Origin: Roseofilum capinflatum BLCC-M114
Lineage (GTDB): Bacteria > Cyanobacteriota > Cyanobacteriia > Cyanobacteriales > Desertifilaceae
Assembly: GCF_030068505.1 (NCBI RefSeq)
Contig: NZ_JAQOSO010000079.1
Location: 1 to 64,000 of the forward strand
Reading direction: 5' to 3'
Length of the DNA: 64,000 nucleotides
Part shown: positions 18,441 through 27,294 of the stretch, piece by piece
How positions within the stretch are numbered: position 1 is the first letter of the stretch
Layout: every line of letters begins with the position of its first letter
Position numbers and translations under genes: made by a program
The notes under the pieces: model-generated
Database searches by the model: none
What the model saw: only the letters and a program-made list of their open reading frames with translations
What the model was told of the DNA's origin: nothing

Positions 18441-18860
18441 TCTGTCACTTTCCGAGTTCAATGAATAGCAAATCTGCCAATTATCCGGAAGGATAAAAGG
18501 ATTCAAATTGATTAACACCGTTAATCAATTTATTAAATCCTCGTAATAAATAAGAACTCGGAACCACATCTAACCACGGAACAATTGACCAGAACAGAAG
18601 GGTCGGCTGAATCAGTAAACGAAAATTATTCAAGATACTATTCAAACCAACCTAAATGCAAGTATTTAAAATATTCATAACTTCTCACATCACCAAACAT
18701 CTCTTGATAAGAGTCACAATATTGATCGACAACCGAAACTGTAGTTTCTGGAGATCTGGGCAAATGTTTTAAGATCTGTAACTCTACATCCATTGCTCTA
18801 TCTCGCTTTTAGCTATTGATACTCTATTTTATTCTATCTTCATTCTCGGAGAGTGACAGA
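18441..18860. mobile_element. 420-bp MITE-like element derived from an IS701-type transposon, intact copy
   Basis: Terminal inverted repeats are TCTGTCACTTTCCGAG at 18441-18456 and CTCGGAGAGTGACAGA at 18845-18860 (one mismatch). On the minus strand a 51-codon frame (18638-18793) reads as the N-terminus of an IS701-type transposase (LPRSPETTVSVVDQYCDSYQ), then stops just past an internal junction. Beyond it the DNA reads as the transposase C-terminus in another frame (LNNFRLLIQPTLLFW). So the middle of the transposase gene was deleted while both ends remained, the classic origin of a MITE. It could be moved only by a transposase supplied from elsewhere. A second, truncated copy is at 60538-60865. 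Confidence 0.85.
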
Positions 18861-18863
18861 AAA

Positions 18864-19012
18864 GGTGGAATTCAGAAATTCGACCATCTGTAAACTGACG
18901 AGTGACTCCTCCGGCTCGCTGACCAACACTTCCGACACCTGGCCAACCGGAGACAAAAACTTCTTGACCTTCTGAGGTTTCGGCTGTGCCCAGTTTGGCA
19001 ACTTGATAGTCA
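18864..19012 (-). pseudogene. Internal fragment of a trypsin-like serine protease gene
   Basis: Read on the minus strand from about 19012, the DNA encodes DYQVAKLGTAETSEGQEVFV and continues SGWPGVGS, then GGVTRQFTDGRISEF. This matches the middle of the trypsin-like domains common in cyanobacterial TPR-protease proteins, where the phrase RQFTDGRISGF precedes the catalytic serine. The frame has no start, runs directly into the MITE terminus at 18863 and lacks the Ser block. The other end is cut by the solute-binding-protein fragment on the opposite strand. It is a remnant, found nowhere else in this window. Confidence 0.7.
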
Positions 19013-19596
19013 TGGATAAAGTGGGTGCAGATATTACTCCCGGTTCGCGGGAAGTTCTAGACCGGGAAACGGGAGAATTAGTCCCTTGTGATAAAGTGAC
19101 TTGTCCCTATGCAATTAATGGCATTAACCATGCTCCCTATGCTGCCTTTGGCGGATGGTCAGGAGCCGTCAATGCTGCCAGTGATGAGCGCCATAAAGAA
19201 GCAGCCTATGGTTTCTTATCCTATATGAGTCAACCGGCACAAGCGAATGTGGATGTCACTATTGGGGGAACTGGATTTAATCCCTATCGCTTGTCCCAAT
19301 ACTCCCAGAAAGAGCTGTGGCTAGAAGCGGGAATGAGTGAAGAAACGGCTCAGAAATATTTAGGTGCTATTGGATTAAGCTTGAGTAGTGGCAATGTGGT
19401 TTTAGATTTGCGGGTTCCTTACAATAACCGCTATCAACAGGAGGTTTTAGATCGGGTGTTGGCGGCTTATCTCAGGGAGGAAATCACTACAGAACAAGCC
19501 ATAGAAGAAATTGAACAAGGCTGGGAAAGGATTACTGATGAAGTGGGTAGAGATGCACAAAGGCAAGCTTATCAAGCCACGATTGGGGTTAAATAG
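19012..19596 (+). pseudogene. 3' fragment of an ABC sugar-transporter solute-binding protein gene
   Basis: The frame encodes about 194 residues that match the C-terminal half of family 1 extracellular solute-binding proteins: CPYAINGINHAPYAAFGGWS, then the GFLSYMSQP block and a helical end (EEITTEQAIEEIEQGWERIT). There is no signal peptide or N-terminal lobe, and the sequence upstream belongs to the minus-strand protease fragment, so a rearrangement removed roughly the first half. An ATG at 19012 exists but could not yield a folded binding protein. It lies 32 bp before the phosphatase gene in the same direction, so the original gene may have been first in that operon. Confidence 0.8.
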
Positions 19597-19628
19597 CTGT
19601 TGGGGGGTTCCACAGAGGAGGGCAAATT

Positions 19629-21305
19629 GTGTCAGTTTCTATCAGTCGATGGTCTAAGGTGATTCAAAATTGGAGTTTAAGCGCCAAGTTGACAGCAGCC
19701 TATTCTCTGCTGATTACTTTAGTCGCCGGTTCGCTGACGTTCAGTTTGTATCTCCAATTTCAAAGGGCCCAACGACAAGGGATTAAGGAGCGTTTGCGGG
19801 ATATTATTGCTCTCTCGGTTCCCCAGATTGATAGTGATTTTCATGCTCTGATTGTTACTCCTAGCGATCGCGTCAGCTCCTATTACCAAATTACCCAAGA
19901 GCGACTCCAGGATATTCAAGCGATGAGCGACTCCATCAAGCGGATCTATACGCTTCGGGAAACCCAGGAAGGGGAAATCACCGTGATCATGGATTACGCG
20001 CCCCCTCCCGCGTCTATCCGCACCGTAGGTACAACCCTAACCCCCATCACTCCCCTCTTAGCAAACGGGCTAGAAAATATTCAAGACCCCACAGTAGAAA
20101 GCCAGTTTTCGATCAATGCTCAAGGAGAATTGGTGGTTTATGGCTACGCCCCCATTATCAACTCTATTGGTCGCCCTGACGGGATCTTAGCCATTGAACT
20201 CGATGCCACACCGGTTAGAGAGAGCGAATATCGAGCGCGGGCGATCGCCTCCATCACCTTTTTAATCACCCTCCCCCTCGCGCTGCTGCTCGGATGGATC
20301 TTAGCTCGCCATCTTACCGCCCCCATTGCTGAATTAGTAGAAGCAGTCGAGCGCATTGCCCAAGGCGATCGGGACACCCTGGTTGAAGTCCATAGTCAAG
20401 ATGAAGTCGGCATCTTAGCCCAAACCTTCAACCGTATGAGCCGCCAACTCAAAGCCTCCTTTGAAACCCTCGAAGCCAAAGTTGAGCAACGCACCGTCCA
20501 ACTCGCCCAAGCCAATCAAGCCATTACCGCCCTCAATCAGCGCCTACAAGAAGAAAATTTACGGATGGGAGCCGAATTAGAAGTCACTCGCAAACTTCAA
20601 CAAATGATTTTGCCTAAACCCGAAGAACTCAGTAAAGTTCTCGGTTTAGAAATTGCCGGATATATGGAACCTGCCGCCGAAGTCGGTGGCGATTATTACG
20701 ATGTTCTCGAACAGGATGGACGCATCAAAATTGGGATTGGTGATGTGACGGGTCATGGTTTAGAAAGCGGCGTAGTCATGATTATGGTACAAGCCGCCGT
20801 CCGCGCCCTACTTGCAAACAACGAAACCGATCCCGTTAAATTTCTAGATGCCCTCAATCGCACCATTTATAATAATGTTGAGCGCATGAAAACAGATAAA
20901 AACTTAACGTTTATGATCCTGGATTATCATGAAGGAATCTTAAAGCTCAGTGGTCAACATGAAGAGCTGATTCTTGTGCGTGCAGGAGGCATCATTGAAC
21001 GCATCGATACGATAGATCTAGGGTTCCCCATTGGTTTGGATTCTGATATTTCCTCCTTTATCTCCGAGGAAAAAATCCACCTCAATCCCGGAGATATAGT
21101 CGTTCTTTATACGGATGGCGTAACGGAAGCGGAGAATGCAGATGGAGTACACTATGGAGTACATCGTCTGTGCGAAGTTCTCAGTCAAAATTGGCAAAAG
21201 TCCGCCGAAGCCATTCGACAAGATATCATCAACGACATCTTGCGTCATATTGACCAGCAGAAAATCTATGACGATATCACCTTATTGGTGTTAAAACAAC
21301 GATAA
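19629..21305 (+). CDS. Membrane HAMP-SpoIIE (RsbU/HmpU-like) PP2C phosphatase
   Basis: The protein has 558 residues. A GTG start at 19629 follows GAGGAGGGCAAATT, a good ribosome site. Membrane helix 1 is at about 20-42, an extracytoplasmic sensor region at about 45-200, helix 2 (FLITLPLALLLGWILA) at about 203-220, then HAMP, a coiled coil and a SpoIIE phosphatase domain from about 330. Metal-binding motifs are EVGGDYYDV (about 350-358), IGDVTGHGLESG and LYTDGVTEAEN. By homology it dephosphorylates a STAS anti-anti-sigma protein in response to an outside signal. The partner genes for anti-sigma kinase and STAS lie downstream, matching the HmpU/W/V logic known from Nostoc. Confidence 0.92.
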   Translation: MSVSISRWSKVIQNWSLSAKLTAAYSLLITLVAGSLTFSLYLQFQRAQRQGIKERLRDIIALSVPQIDSDFHALIVTPSDRVSSYYQITQERLQDIQAMSDSIKRIYTLRETQEGEITVIMDYAPPPASIRTVGTTLTPITPLLANGLENIQDPTVESQFSINAQGELVVYGYAPIINSIGRPDGILAIELDATPVRESEYRARAIASITFLITLPLALLLGWILARHLTAPIAELVEAVERIAQGDRDTLVEVHSQDEVGILAQTFNRMSRQLKASFETLEAKVEQRTVQLAQANQAITALNQRLQEENLRMGAELEVTRKLQQMILPKPEELSKVLGLEIAGYMEPAAEVGGDYYDVLEQDGRIKIGIGDVTGHGLESGVVMIMVQAAVRALLANNETDPVKFLDALNRTIYNNVERMKTDKNLTFMILDYHEGILKLSGQHEELILVRAGGIIERIDTIDLGFPIGLDSDISSFISEEKIHLNPGDIVVLYTDGVTEAENADGVHYGVHRLCEVLSQNWQKSAEAIRQDIINDILRHIDQQKIYDDITLLVLKQR

Positions 21306-21330
21306 CCTTCATACTGATACAATAGAGTCT

Positions 21331-22224
21331 ATGAGTCTTGAATCCAGAAGTGTTGAATCTGCTCTGTCCTATTCTAGAACGTTTACGGCTATGGATGTTT
21401 CTTCTCAATCTCTCAGTCAATATCAACAAGAGATTGAACAGTTGCGTCAAGAAATTGCCCTTCTTAAACAAGAAAAATATGATTTAGAAATTATTCTAGA
21501 AAATACCATCGATCATTCGGATACAGTAGAAGCTTTTCTCCATGAAACGAATCGGCAACTGCGAGCAGAAATTTTAGAGCGCAAGCAAATAGAAAAAGAA
21601 CTCGAACGCTCAAAAATCGAACTTCAGCGTCTTTTGGAAATGGTTTCTAGAGATAAAGAAGATTTAGAAATTATTTTAGAGACCATTACCGAACATGGAG
21701 ATTTTATTGAAGAACAAAGCCATAAGGAAAGCATTCATGATAGCTTAACTCAATTATATAATCGTCACTACCTCGAAGAAGTCCTAGAACGAGAACTCGA
21801 TCATGCTCGCCGGAATCACTCCTGCTTAGGGCTAGTGATGATTGACATTGACTATTTTAAGGTGTTTAATGATACTTTTGGCCATGACGCAGGGGATACC
21901 GTGCTACAAGCAGTGAGTGAATGCTTACAGGAGCAAGTGAAACAGATCGGTATTGCCTTTCGTTATGGTGGAGAAGAATTAACCCTGATCCTACCTCATC
22001 GCCATCTAGAGGAAACCGCCCAATTGGCCGAACAAGTGCGTCAAGGGGTTAAAGCTCTGGAACTTCACCATCAAGGACAACTGTTAGCTCCTGTGACTAT
22101 CTCCCTAGGGGTTGCGTCCTATCCTCTTCATGGTTCAACCCCTTCAAAATTGATGAAAGCGGCTGATATGGCCTTGTACCAAGCCAAAAACCAAGGACGC
22201 GATCGCGTTATCCTCGCCCCTTAA
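21331..22224 (+). CDS. Soluble GGDEF diguanylate cyclase with coiled-coil N-terminus
   Basis: The 297-residue protein lies 25 bp behind the phosphatase gene. Residues 25-130 are a long coiled coil (QEIEQLRQEIALLKQEKYDL, with two similar segments both ending DLEIILE). The GGDEF domain spans about 133-297, with active-site RYGGEEL (GGEE at 213-216), so cyclase activity is expected. No RxxD inhibitory site precedes it, so product inhibition at that site is unlikely. There is no sensor or membrane segment: control probably comes through the coiled coil or a partner. A later ATG at 21391 (MDVSSQ) is an alternative start. Confidence 0.9.
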   Translation: MSLESRSVESALSYSRTFTAMDVSSQSLSQYQQEIEQLRQEIALLKQEKYDLEIILENTIDHSDTVEAFLHETNRQLRAEILERKQIEKELERSKIELQRLLEMVSRDKEDLEIILETITEHGDFIEEQSHKESIHDSLTQLYNRHYLEEVLERELDHARRNHSCLGLVMIDIDYFKVFNDTFGHDAGDTVLQAVSECLQEQVKQIGIAFRYGGEELTLILPHRHLEETAQLAEQVRQGVKALELHHQGQLLAPVTISLGVASYPLHGSTPSKLMKAADMALYQAKNQGRDRVILAP

Positions 22225-22367
22225 ATTACCCGATCTCAACCGAAATATCCATAGTACAATGAACAAGTGCTATCTCACATATCCTAGAGTTGAGGAAAAA
22301 AAGTTACGATCTATACATTGATATTAACCCAGTAGAGTGATAAAAATGGTCAAAGGTGAACTCCAAC

Positions 22368-22943
22368 ATGGCAGAAATTTTTGGTGACTACATCGATAAC
22401 TTACCGGAAAGTCCAGAATACTTAATTATTGGATTTTCACCCAGCTCTGTTCCCTTAAAACAGCGTTGGCGCAACAATGGCTTATCAGCCGACTTTCTAG
22501 CTGACTACCTGACCACCTTTTTCCCCGCTAAAGATGATATTACAGAACAACAACAAGCGGAAGTCAAAAGTGCTGTCAGCTACATTGCCAACGAGTTACT
22601 AGAAAACGCCATGAAATTTAATGATGAAACTTCAGAATTTCCCATCAGCATTCGCCTTCAAGTCCGATCCGATGAAATCCTATTCATCACCTCCAATAGT
22701 ATTCCCCCTAGCCGTGTCGATCAATTTAAAAAATTCTTGCGTAAAATAGAACAAGTTGATCCCGATACTCTGTACGTTGAACAACTGGAAAACAGTGTTA
22801 AAGAAGAGGGGAATACCAATTCAGGGTTAGGACTGTTGACCATGCTCAACGACTATTTAGCTAAACTCGGATGGAAATTTGAAACCGTTCCAGAGTATCC
22901 AGGAGTAATTAAAGTAACAACTATGGTACAACTGCCCATTTAA
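22368..22943 (+). CDS. Anti-sigma-factor-like ATP-binding protein (HmpW/RsbW-type)
   Basis: I start at the ATG at 22368 (191 residues, MAEIFGDYIDNL), because AAAGGTGA lies at ribosome-site distance; an upstream GTG at 22356 would sit inside that site. A single HATPase-like domain is visible: the N-box is NELLENAMKFN (about 85-95), and a glycine-rich G2-like part is NTNSGLGLLTMLNDY near 150. The G1 motif is poorly kept (SNSIPPS). By family and context it should phosphorylate or sequester the STAS protein encoded next. It sits between the phosphatase/cyclase genes and the STAS gene, all in one direction. Confidence 0.82.
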   Translation: MAEIFGDYIDNLPESPEYLIIGFSPSSVPLKQRWRNNGLSADFLADYLTTFFPAKDDITEQQQAEVKSAVSYIANELLENAMKFNDETSEFPISIRLQVRSDEILFITSNSIPPSRVDQFKKFLRKIEQVDPDTLYVEQLENSVKEEGNTNSGLGLLTMLNDYLAKLGWKFETVPEYPGVIKVTTMVQLPI

Positions 22944-23027
22944 ACAGTTTTATCATCGATCATTTTTAGTCCTGTTGAAGACCATACAGCAGCCATCATA
23001 TATCGAAACATCAAGGAGAATAAATGA

Positions 23028-23390
23028 ATGACTACTGAACCCATTGAAAGCATTAAAACGGAAGAATATACAGTAGACTATGATGAAGACACGACAACCA
23101 TTAGTTTTCAAGGATCTCTGCGTTTGAGTGGTATGGAGGAATATGCCCCGATTGTTAATATATTAGAAACGATTGCGAACCAAGAACCTCCCGTGATCAC
23201 GTTAAATCTCCTTGAATTGGAATTTCTGAATAGTTCAGGGATCAGTATGCTCTCTAAGTTTGTCATTAAAATACGTCAGAAAAAAGAGATCAACATGGTG
23301 GTCAAAGGATCAAAAAGTATTCCTTGGCAAGGAAAATCTCTAAAAAACTTACAACGGTTAATGCCTTCGTTAACCTTAGAAATCGAATAA
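23028..23390 (+). CDS. STAS-domain anti-anti-sigma-type protein (HmpV-like)
   Basis: The 120-residue protein is one STAS domain. The conserved phosphorylation loop reads LEFLNSSGISML, with Ser69/Ser70 as the candidate sites. A strong AAGGAG at about 23013-23018 precedes the ATG at 23028; an overlapping ATG at 23024 opens a four-codon frame only. It is the expected substrate of the SpoIIE phosphatase and the HATPase protein in the same run. In Nostoc the corresponding protein governs hormogonium motility and polysaccharide; whether that holds here is inference. Confidence 0.88.
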   Translation: MTTEPIESIKTEEYTVDYDEDTTTISFQGSLRLSGMEEYAPIVNILETIANQEPPVITLNLLELEFLNSSGISMLSKFVIKIRQKKEINMVVKGSKSIPWQGKSLKNLQRLMPSLTLEIE

Positions 23391-23408
23391 AAAAATTGGA
23401 CTTGAGTT

Positions 23409-24335
23409 ATGCTGCCTCAATCTCATCGTGAATTTGTTGGGTATGGCCAAAATCCTCCCGATCCTCGATGGCCAAACCAAGCACAAATTGCAATTCAATT
23501 TGTGATTAATTACGAAGAAGGTGGAGAAAACTGTATTCTTCATGGCGATTCCCATTCTGAATCGTTTCTCTCAGAAACCATTGGAGCGACTCCACTCTAC
23601 GGAGTTCGCGATATGAATATGGAATCAATTTATGAATATGGCAGCAGAGCAGGATTTTGGCGGCTCTATCGCCTGTTTACCCAACGAGGAATCCCCGTTA
23701 CCGTCTATGGGGTGGCGATGGCCTTAGAGCGCAATCGGGAAGCTGTGGCTGCCATGAAACAAGCAGACTGGGAGATCGCATCCCATGGTTATCGATGGAT
23801 TGACTATCAACATATCAGTGAGGAAATCGAGCGAGAACATATCCAGAAAGCCATAGATATTCATACACAAGTTACCGGATCTCGTCCCTTGGGATGGTAT
23901 ACGGGTCGAGTGAGTCCCCAGACTCGTAAATTGGTGGTAGAAGCGGGGGGTTTTTTGTATGATGCTGATAGTTATGCCGATGATTTACCCTACTGGATTA
24001 TGGAGTATGGCGCACCCCATTTAGTGATTCCTTATACTCTAGATACCAATGATATGCGGTTTGCTACTTACCAAGGGTTTAATAGTGGGGATCAATTTTT
24101 TACTTATCTACGAGATGCCTTCGATCTGTTGTACGCAGAAGGCGAAGACAGTCCGAAAATGCTCAGTATTGGTCTCCATTGTCGATTAGCTGGAAGACCG
24201 GGACGAGCGGCGGCTTTAGGGCGTTTTTTAGATTATGTGCAACAACGAGAGCGGGTTTGGATTTGTCGTCGGGTTGATATTGCCCGTCATTGGCATAAAT
24301 ATCATTATCCCGAAGATCACGATCCCGATTATTAG
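23409..24335 (+). CDS. puuE: PuuE-type allantoinase / polysaccharide-deacetylase-fold protein
   Basis: The 308-residue protein begins MLPQSHREFVGYGQNPPDPR and has the PuuE signature VINYEEGGENCILHGD near residue 32, SHGYRWIDY (about 123-131, carrying a conserved His) and LHCRLAGRPGRAAALGRF near residue 258. PuuE proteins are metal-independent allantoinases that hydrolyse allantoin to allantoate in ureide use. The gene starts 18 bp behind the STAS gene, so it may be cotranscribed with the signalling genes, an unusual pairing. No other ureide gene is in the window, so the substrate should be kept open. Confidence 0.85.
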   Translation: MLPQSHREFVGYGQNPPDPRWPNQAQIAIQFVINYEEGGENCILHGDSHSESFLSETIGATPLYGVRDMNMESIYEYGSRAGFWRLYRLFTQRGIPVTVYGVAMALERNREAVAAMKQADWEIASHGYRWIDYQHISEEIEREHIQKAIDIHTQVTGSRPLGWYTGRVSPQTRKLVVEAGGFLYDADSYADDLPYWIMEYGAPHLVIPYTLDTNDMRFATYQGFNSGDQFFTYLRDAFDLLYAEGEDSPKMLSIGLHCRLAGRPGRAAALGRFLDYVQQRERVWICRRVDIARHWHKYHYPEDHDPDY

Positions 24336-24352
24336 AGCGATGAATGATGTTT

Positions 24353-24718
24353 CTAAGTATCAGGACTGCGCTGTTCATAGAATCTACAGCTAGAACAGGG
24401 GCCTTGTGGATAGACGGCACAACGAATTAATTCAGATAAGGCATTAAAGCGACAACGACTATCGCCAATAATCCACCGCCCATTGACTAAACTTTGTTCG
24501 CTGGGAGGGGATGAGGGTTGAACATAGAGGGCAATTTTATGTAAGCGATATTTGCCCGATTTGAGGGTATAGCGATGACGACGTTCTAGAACGGTATAGG
24601 TTTTGCCTTCAAGATGAAGATAGTTTCCCGGTTGTGGAGTCCAGTCGAGTTGAATTTTGCCCAGGGGCTGACGGGAATGGGTGAGGATGATCTCTGTGGG
24701 CAATGAATCAGGTTCCAT
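24353..24718 (-). CDS. DUF6464 family protein
   Basis: This 121-residue cyanobacterial protein starts MEPDSLPTEIILTHSRQPLG. It has a beta-rich N-terminal half (YTVLERRHRYTLKSGKYRLH) and a cysteine cluster at the end: SRCRFNALSELIRCAVYPQG followed by PCSSCRFYE. Four cysteines in this spacing could bind a metal. I recognise the family but know no function. It is convergent with the puuE-like gene (17 bp between the stops) and divergent from the M23 peptidase gene. Confidence 0.8.
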   Translation of the reverse strand: MEPDSLPTEIILTHSRQPLGKIQLDWTPQPGNYLHLEGKTYTVLERRHRYTLKSGKYRLHKIALYVQPSSPPSEQSLVNGRWIIGDSRCRFNALSELIRCAVYPQGPCSSCRFYEQRSPDT

Positions 24719-24919
24719 TGATAATCATGTAATCTGCGTACAACAATCCTTTACGGTATCGCATTGAATGGGTTATGGCAGTCTAGATTTTAGATTTTTT
24801 CTCAAATCTAGACTAACTTAAGCCATAATCTGGGATATCCGGATGATGGCAACAGCCATGAGAAGGGTCTAAACATAGATTTTTAAGTCCATTATCAATA
24901 GCGATCGCAGAGGGGAATT

Positions 24920-25525
24920 ATGGTAGCACATAAACTGGGATTAGGGTTCTGGAAAGCCGTGTTAGGCTTAGGTTTGACTTTGGGGTTGAGTGCAACGGGG
25001 TTGCCGACTCAAGGTATGGAGATCGAGCGAGGGCAGGTGATGCAATCTGTGCCTATGGCGACCATGAGCGGTTGGGATAGTGCCTGGTTTCCGGTGGAGA
25101 ATTTTGTTAAGTATACGTCCCGGTTTGGCCCCCGTTCTGGAGGATATCACTATGGTTTAGATTTGGCGGCTCCCTATGGCAGTTATATTCGCAGTTGGTG
25201 GACAGGGCGAGTGGTGGAAGTGTGGGAGGATAATCGCTGTGGTACGGGTATTGTGATTGAGTCGGGATATTGGGAGCATATTTATTGCCATGTGAAGGGA
25301 CGGGTGGGAACCCATCAAGGCCGTCCCTATTTAATCGATCAGGGGAGTGGTATTGTTCTTTGGGAAGGTCAGATGGTGAGTGCGGGCGATCGCATTGGTA
25401 GAGTGGGGATGACGGGACGCACGAGTGGCCCCCATTTGCATTGGGGCTTGAAATATGCTGGTCAATGGGTCGATCCCGGTATTATTTTATTGGCCATGTC
25501 TCAATCGCGAATTGCTGGACGTTAA
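24920..25525 (+). CDS. Secreted M23-family metallopeptidase (LytM-type)
   Basis: The 201-residue protein has a signal peptide at about 1-30 (LGFWKAVLGLGLTLGLSATG) and one M23 domain. Zn ligands expected for the family are visible: HYGLDLAAP (His and Asp, about 74-82) and GPHLHWGLKY (about 171-180), with a further His in HIYCH. M23 enzymes cut peptide bridges in peptidoglycan during growth or division. It lacks the LysM or coiled-coil parts of larger EnvC/NlpD-type members. The start ATG at 24920 follows AGAGGGGAATT, an adequate ribosome site. Confidence 0.9.
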   Translation: MVAHKLGLGFWKAVLGLGLTLGLSATGLPTQGMEIERGQVMQSVPMATMSGWDSAWFPVENFVKYTSRFGPRSGGYHYGLDLAAPYGSYIRSWWTGRVVEVWEDNRCGTGIVIESGYWEHIYCHVKGRVGTHQGRPYLIDQGSGIVLWEGQMVSAGDRIGRVGMTGRTSGPHLHWGLKYAGQWVDPGIILLAMSQSRIAGR

Positions 25526-25616
25526 TTTTTCTATTTCCCCTAAAAAAAAGCCCCAAGGATCTTGACCCCCAGGACTCTCAAACCTTTATTCTGGGATCGA
25601 TTATAACATCAAATGG

Positions 25617-26078
25617 TTAATCATGACTGGAGGGCGATCGCCAGTAATCCAAAACTTCAGTGGCGTTAAACCCGCGATATTGCAGATAACGATACACCTT
25701 AGCTTGGGTTTGGCGATCGAGGTCAGTCCAATCAGTGATTTTATACTTGCGTTCCACTTTGGCTTGTAAGGCTTGAGTTTCGGCTAAATTGTCTGGAGGT
25801 TCGGGTTGCTGATGCCAAACTTGTTCAAAGGTCTCCGGGGAAATCCCTTTGTTTAAACATTTACGACGAATGCCGGCTTTTCCGTATTTGCCTTTGCCGC
25901 CTTCAATCAAGTTGCTGGCTAATCGTCGATCTGATTGATAGCCTAAATCCTGTAAGTGGGCGATCGCCTCCGTAATTTCCTCAAGAGAAAAGCCCTTATC
26001 TTGGGCCTTCTTTTCCAGCTCTTTAACGCTATAGTCCCGGCGGGAGAGAAGAAGATTTAAGTAAGTCTGACAAGTCAT
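25617..26078 (-). CDS. recX: Regulatory protein RecX
   Basis: I choose the ATG at 26078, giving 153 residues beginning MTCQTYLNLLLSRRDYSVKE, the usual RecX N-terminus; an upstream in-frame ATG at 26123 would add a hydrophobic piece not seen in the family. The three tandem three-helix repeats are recognisable: LLSRRDYSVKELEKKAQDKG, LIEGGKGKYGKAGIRRKCLN and VYRYLQYRGFNATEVLDYW. RecX binds within the RecA filament groove and limits recombination. recA is not in this window. Confidence 0.9.
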   Translation of the reverse strand: MTCQTYLNLLLSRRDYSVKELEKKAQDKGFSLEEITEAIAHLQDLGYQSDRRLASNLIEGGKGKYGKAGIRRKCLNKGISPETFEQVWHQQPEPPDNLAETQALQAKVERKYKITDWTDLDRQTQAKVYRYLQYRGFNATEVLDYWRSPSSHD

Positions 26079-26212
26079 AGTGGCACGAAAAGAGAGAAAA
26101 AAATCGGCAAAAATAGGGGGCAAATTTTTCTAGACTGTATTTTAAGCCTGCGTTCTTGACGAATCCAACCGATTATTGCTCTAATAACAAATACGACCTT
26201 CGGTAAAAGCTT

Positions 26213-26848
26213 ATGACTTCTTTACCTTATACGCCACCTCCTCGGAAGCAGGCAACGCCTTCTGAACCGACGAAGAGCCAAACAGCAAATGAAACGGCCA
26301 CTCCCTCTCAGAAGTATTCGCCTTCTGTACCGATTTCAGTGTATCGGGATTTAGCCAGTGAGGTGAAAGAAAAGCAAGTCATGCTGGAGAGTCTACGACA
26401 GCAGAATCAGCAACTGGTTCAGCAAAATCAACAGTTGCGGGGGGAAATTGAGCAGTTGGTGCGCTCAGTGGTACGCCTACAACAGATTGCCCATGCCTAT
26501 GAACCCAGTATAGCGGTTGCGCCGCCTTCCCCGCCTCGCCAAGCTGGGCCAGAACCGTTAACTTCAGAACCAACGTTTACGCCAGAATCGAGGGTGGAGA
26601 ACCCCCCGGCTGCTGCCCCCGAATCGGACGATAGCGATCCGCCGGTCGATTTACCCCCTTCTCCAGAGGATTTACCGTTATTTAGCGAAGAGCAACAACG
26701 CCCCTATCCCCATCCTAGCGCCCCAGAACGTTCCTCTGACCTCAATGGTATTGGTTTGGCGATCGCCATCTTTGTCATTGCGGCTATGGCAGGAACAGCC
26801 AGCTTTCTTATTGTGCGCCCCTTGATTGGAGAAGGCAATCCAAAGTAA
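26213..26848 (+). CDS. Hypothetical protein with coiled coil and C-terminal membrane anchor
   Basis: The 211-residue protein begins with a proline/threonine-rich start (1-40), a Gln-rich coiled coil at about 50-90 (LRQQNQQLVQQNQQLRGEIE), a long disordered P/E/S-rich middle and one membrane helix near the end (GLAIAIFVIAAMAGTASFLI, about 180-203), followed by ten residues. The layout is that of a tail-anchored protein with most of its mass in the cytoplasm. I do not recognise a family. It lies directly upstream of glnB in the same direction, but about 100 bp apart with a likely promoter between them. Confidence 0.75.
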   Translation: MTSLPYTPPPRKQATPSEPTKSQTANETATPSQKYSPSVPISVYRDLASEVKEKQVMLESLRQQNQQLVQQNQQLRGEIEQLVRSVVRLQQIAHAYEPSIAVAPPSPPRQAGPEPLTSEPTFTPESRVENPPAAAPESDDSDPPVDLPPSPEDLPLFSEEQQRPYPHPSAPERSSDLNGIGLAIAIFVIAAMAGTASFLIVRPLIGEGNPK

Positions 26849-26853
26849 ATTTC

Positions 26854-26899
26854 GTAAAGCATGTAACAAAATTCTATTGCCAACGGGTGATAGTAAAAT
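26854..26899 (+). promoter_or_regulatory. Possible NtcA-type promoter of glnB
   Basis: GTA-N8-AAC at 26854-26867 differs by one base from the NtcA consensus GTA-N8-TAC, and TAAAAT at 26894-26899 fits a TAN3T -10 box. The spacing of 26 bp is a few bases longer than the usual 22-23. glnB is NtcA-controlled in other cyanobacteria, which makes the site plausible, but this match is weak. Confidence 0.3.
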
Positions 26900-26938
26900 G
26901 CAGTCCTAGTCGAGTCTATTTGATTAACGAACCCTTAA

Positions 26939-27289
<351 letters not shown>

Positions 27290-27294
27290 GAGGG

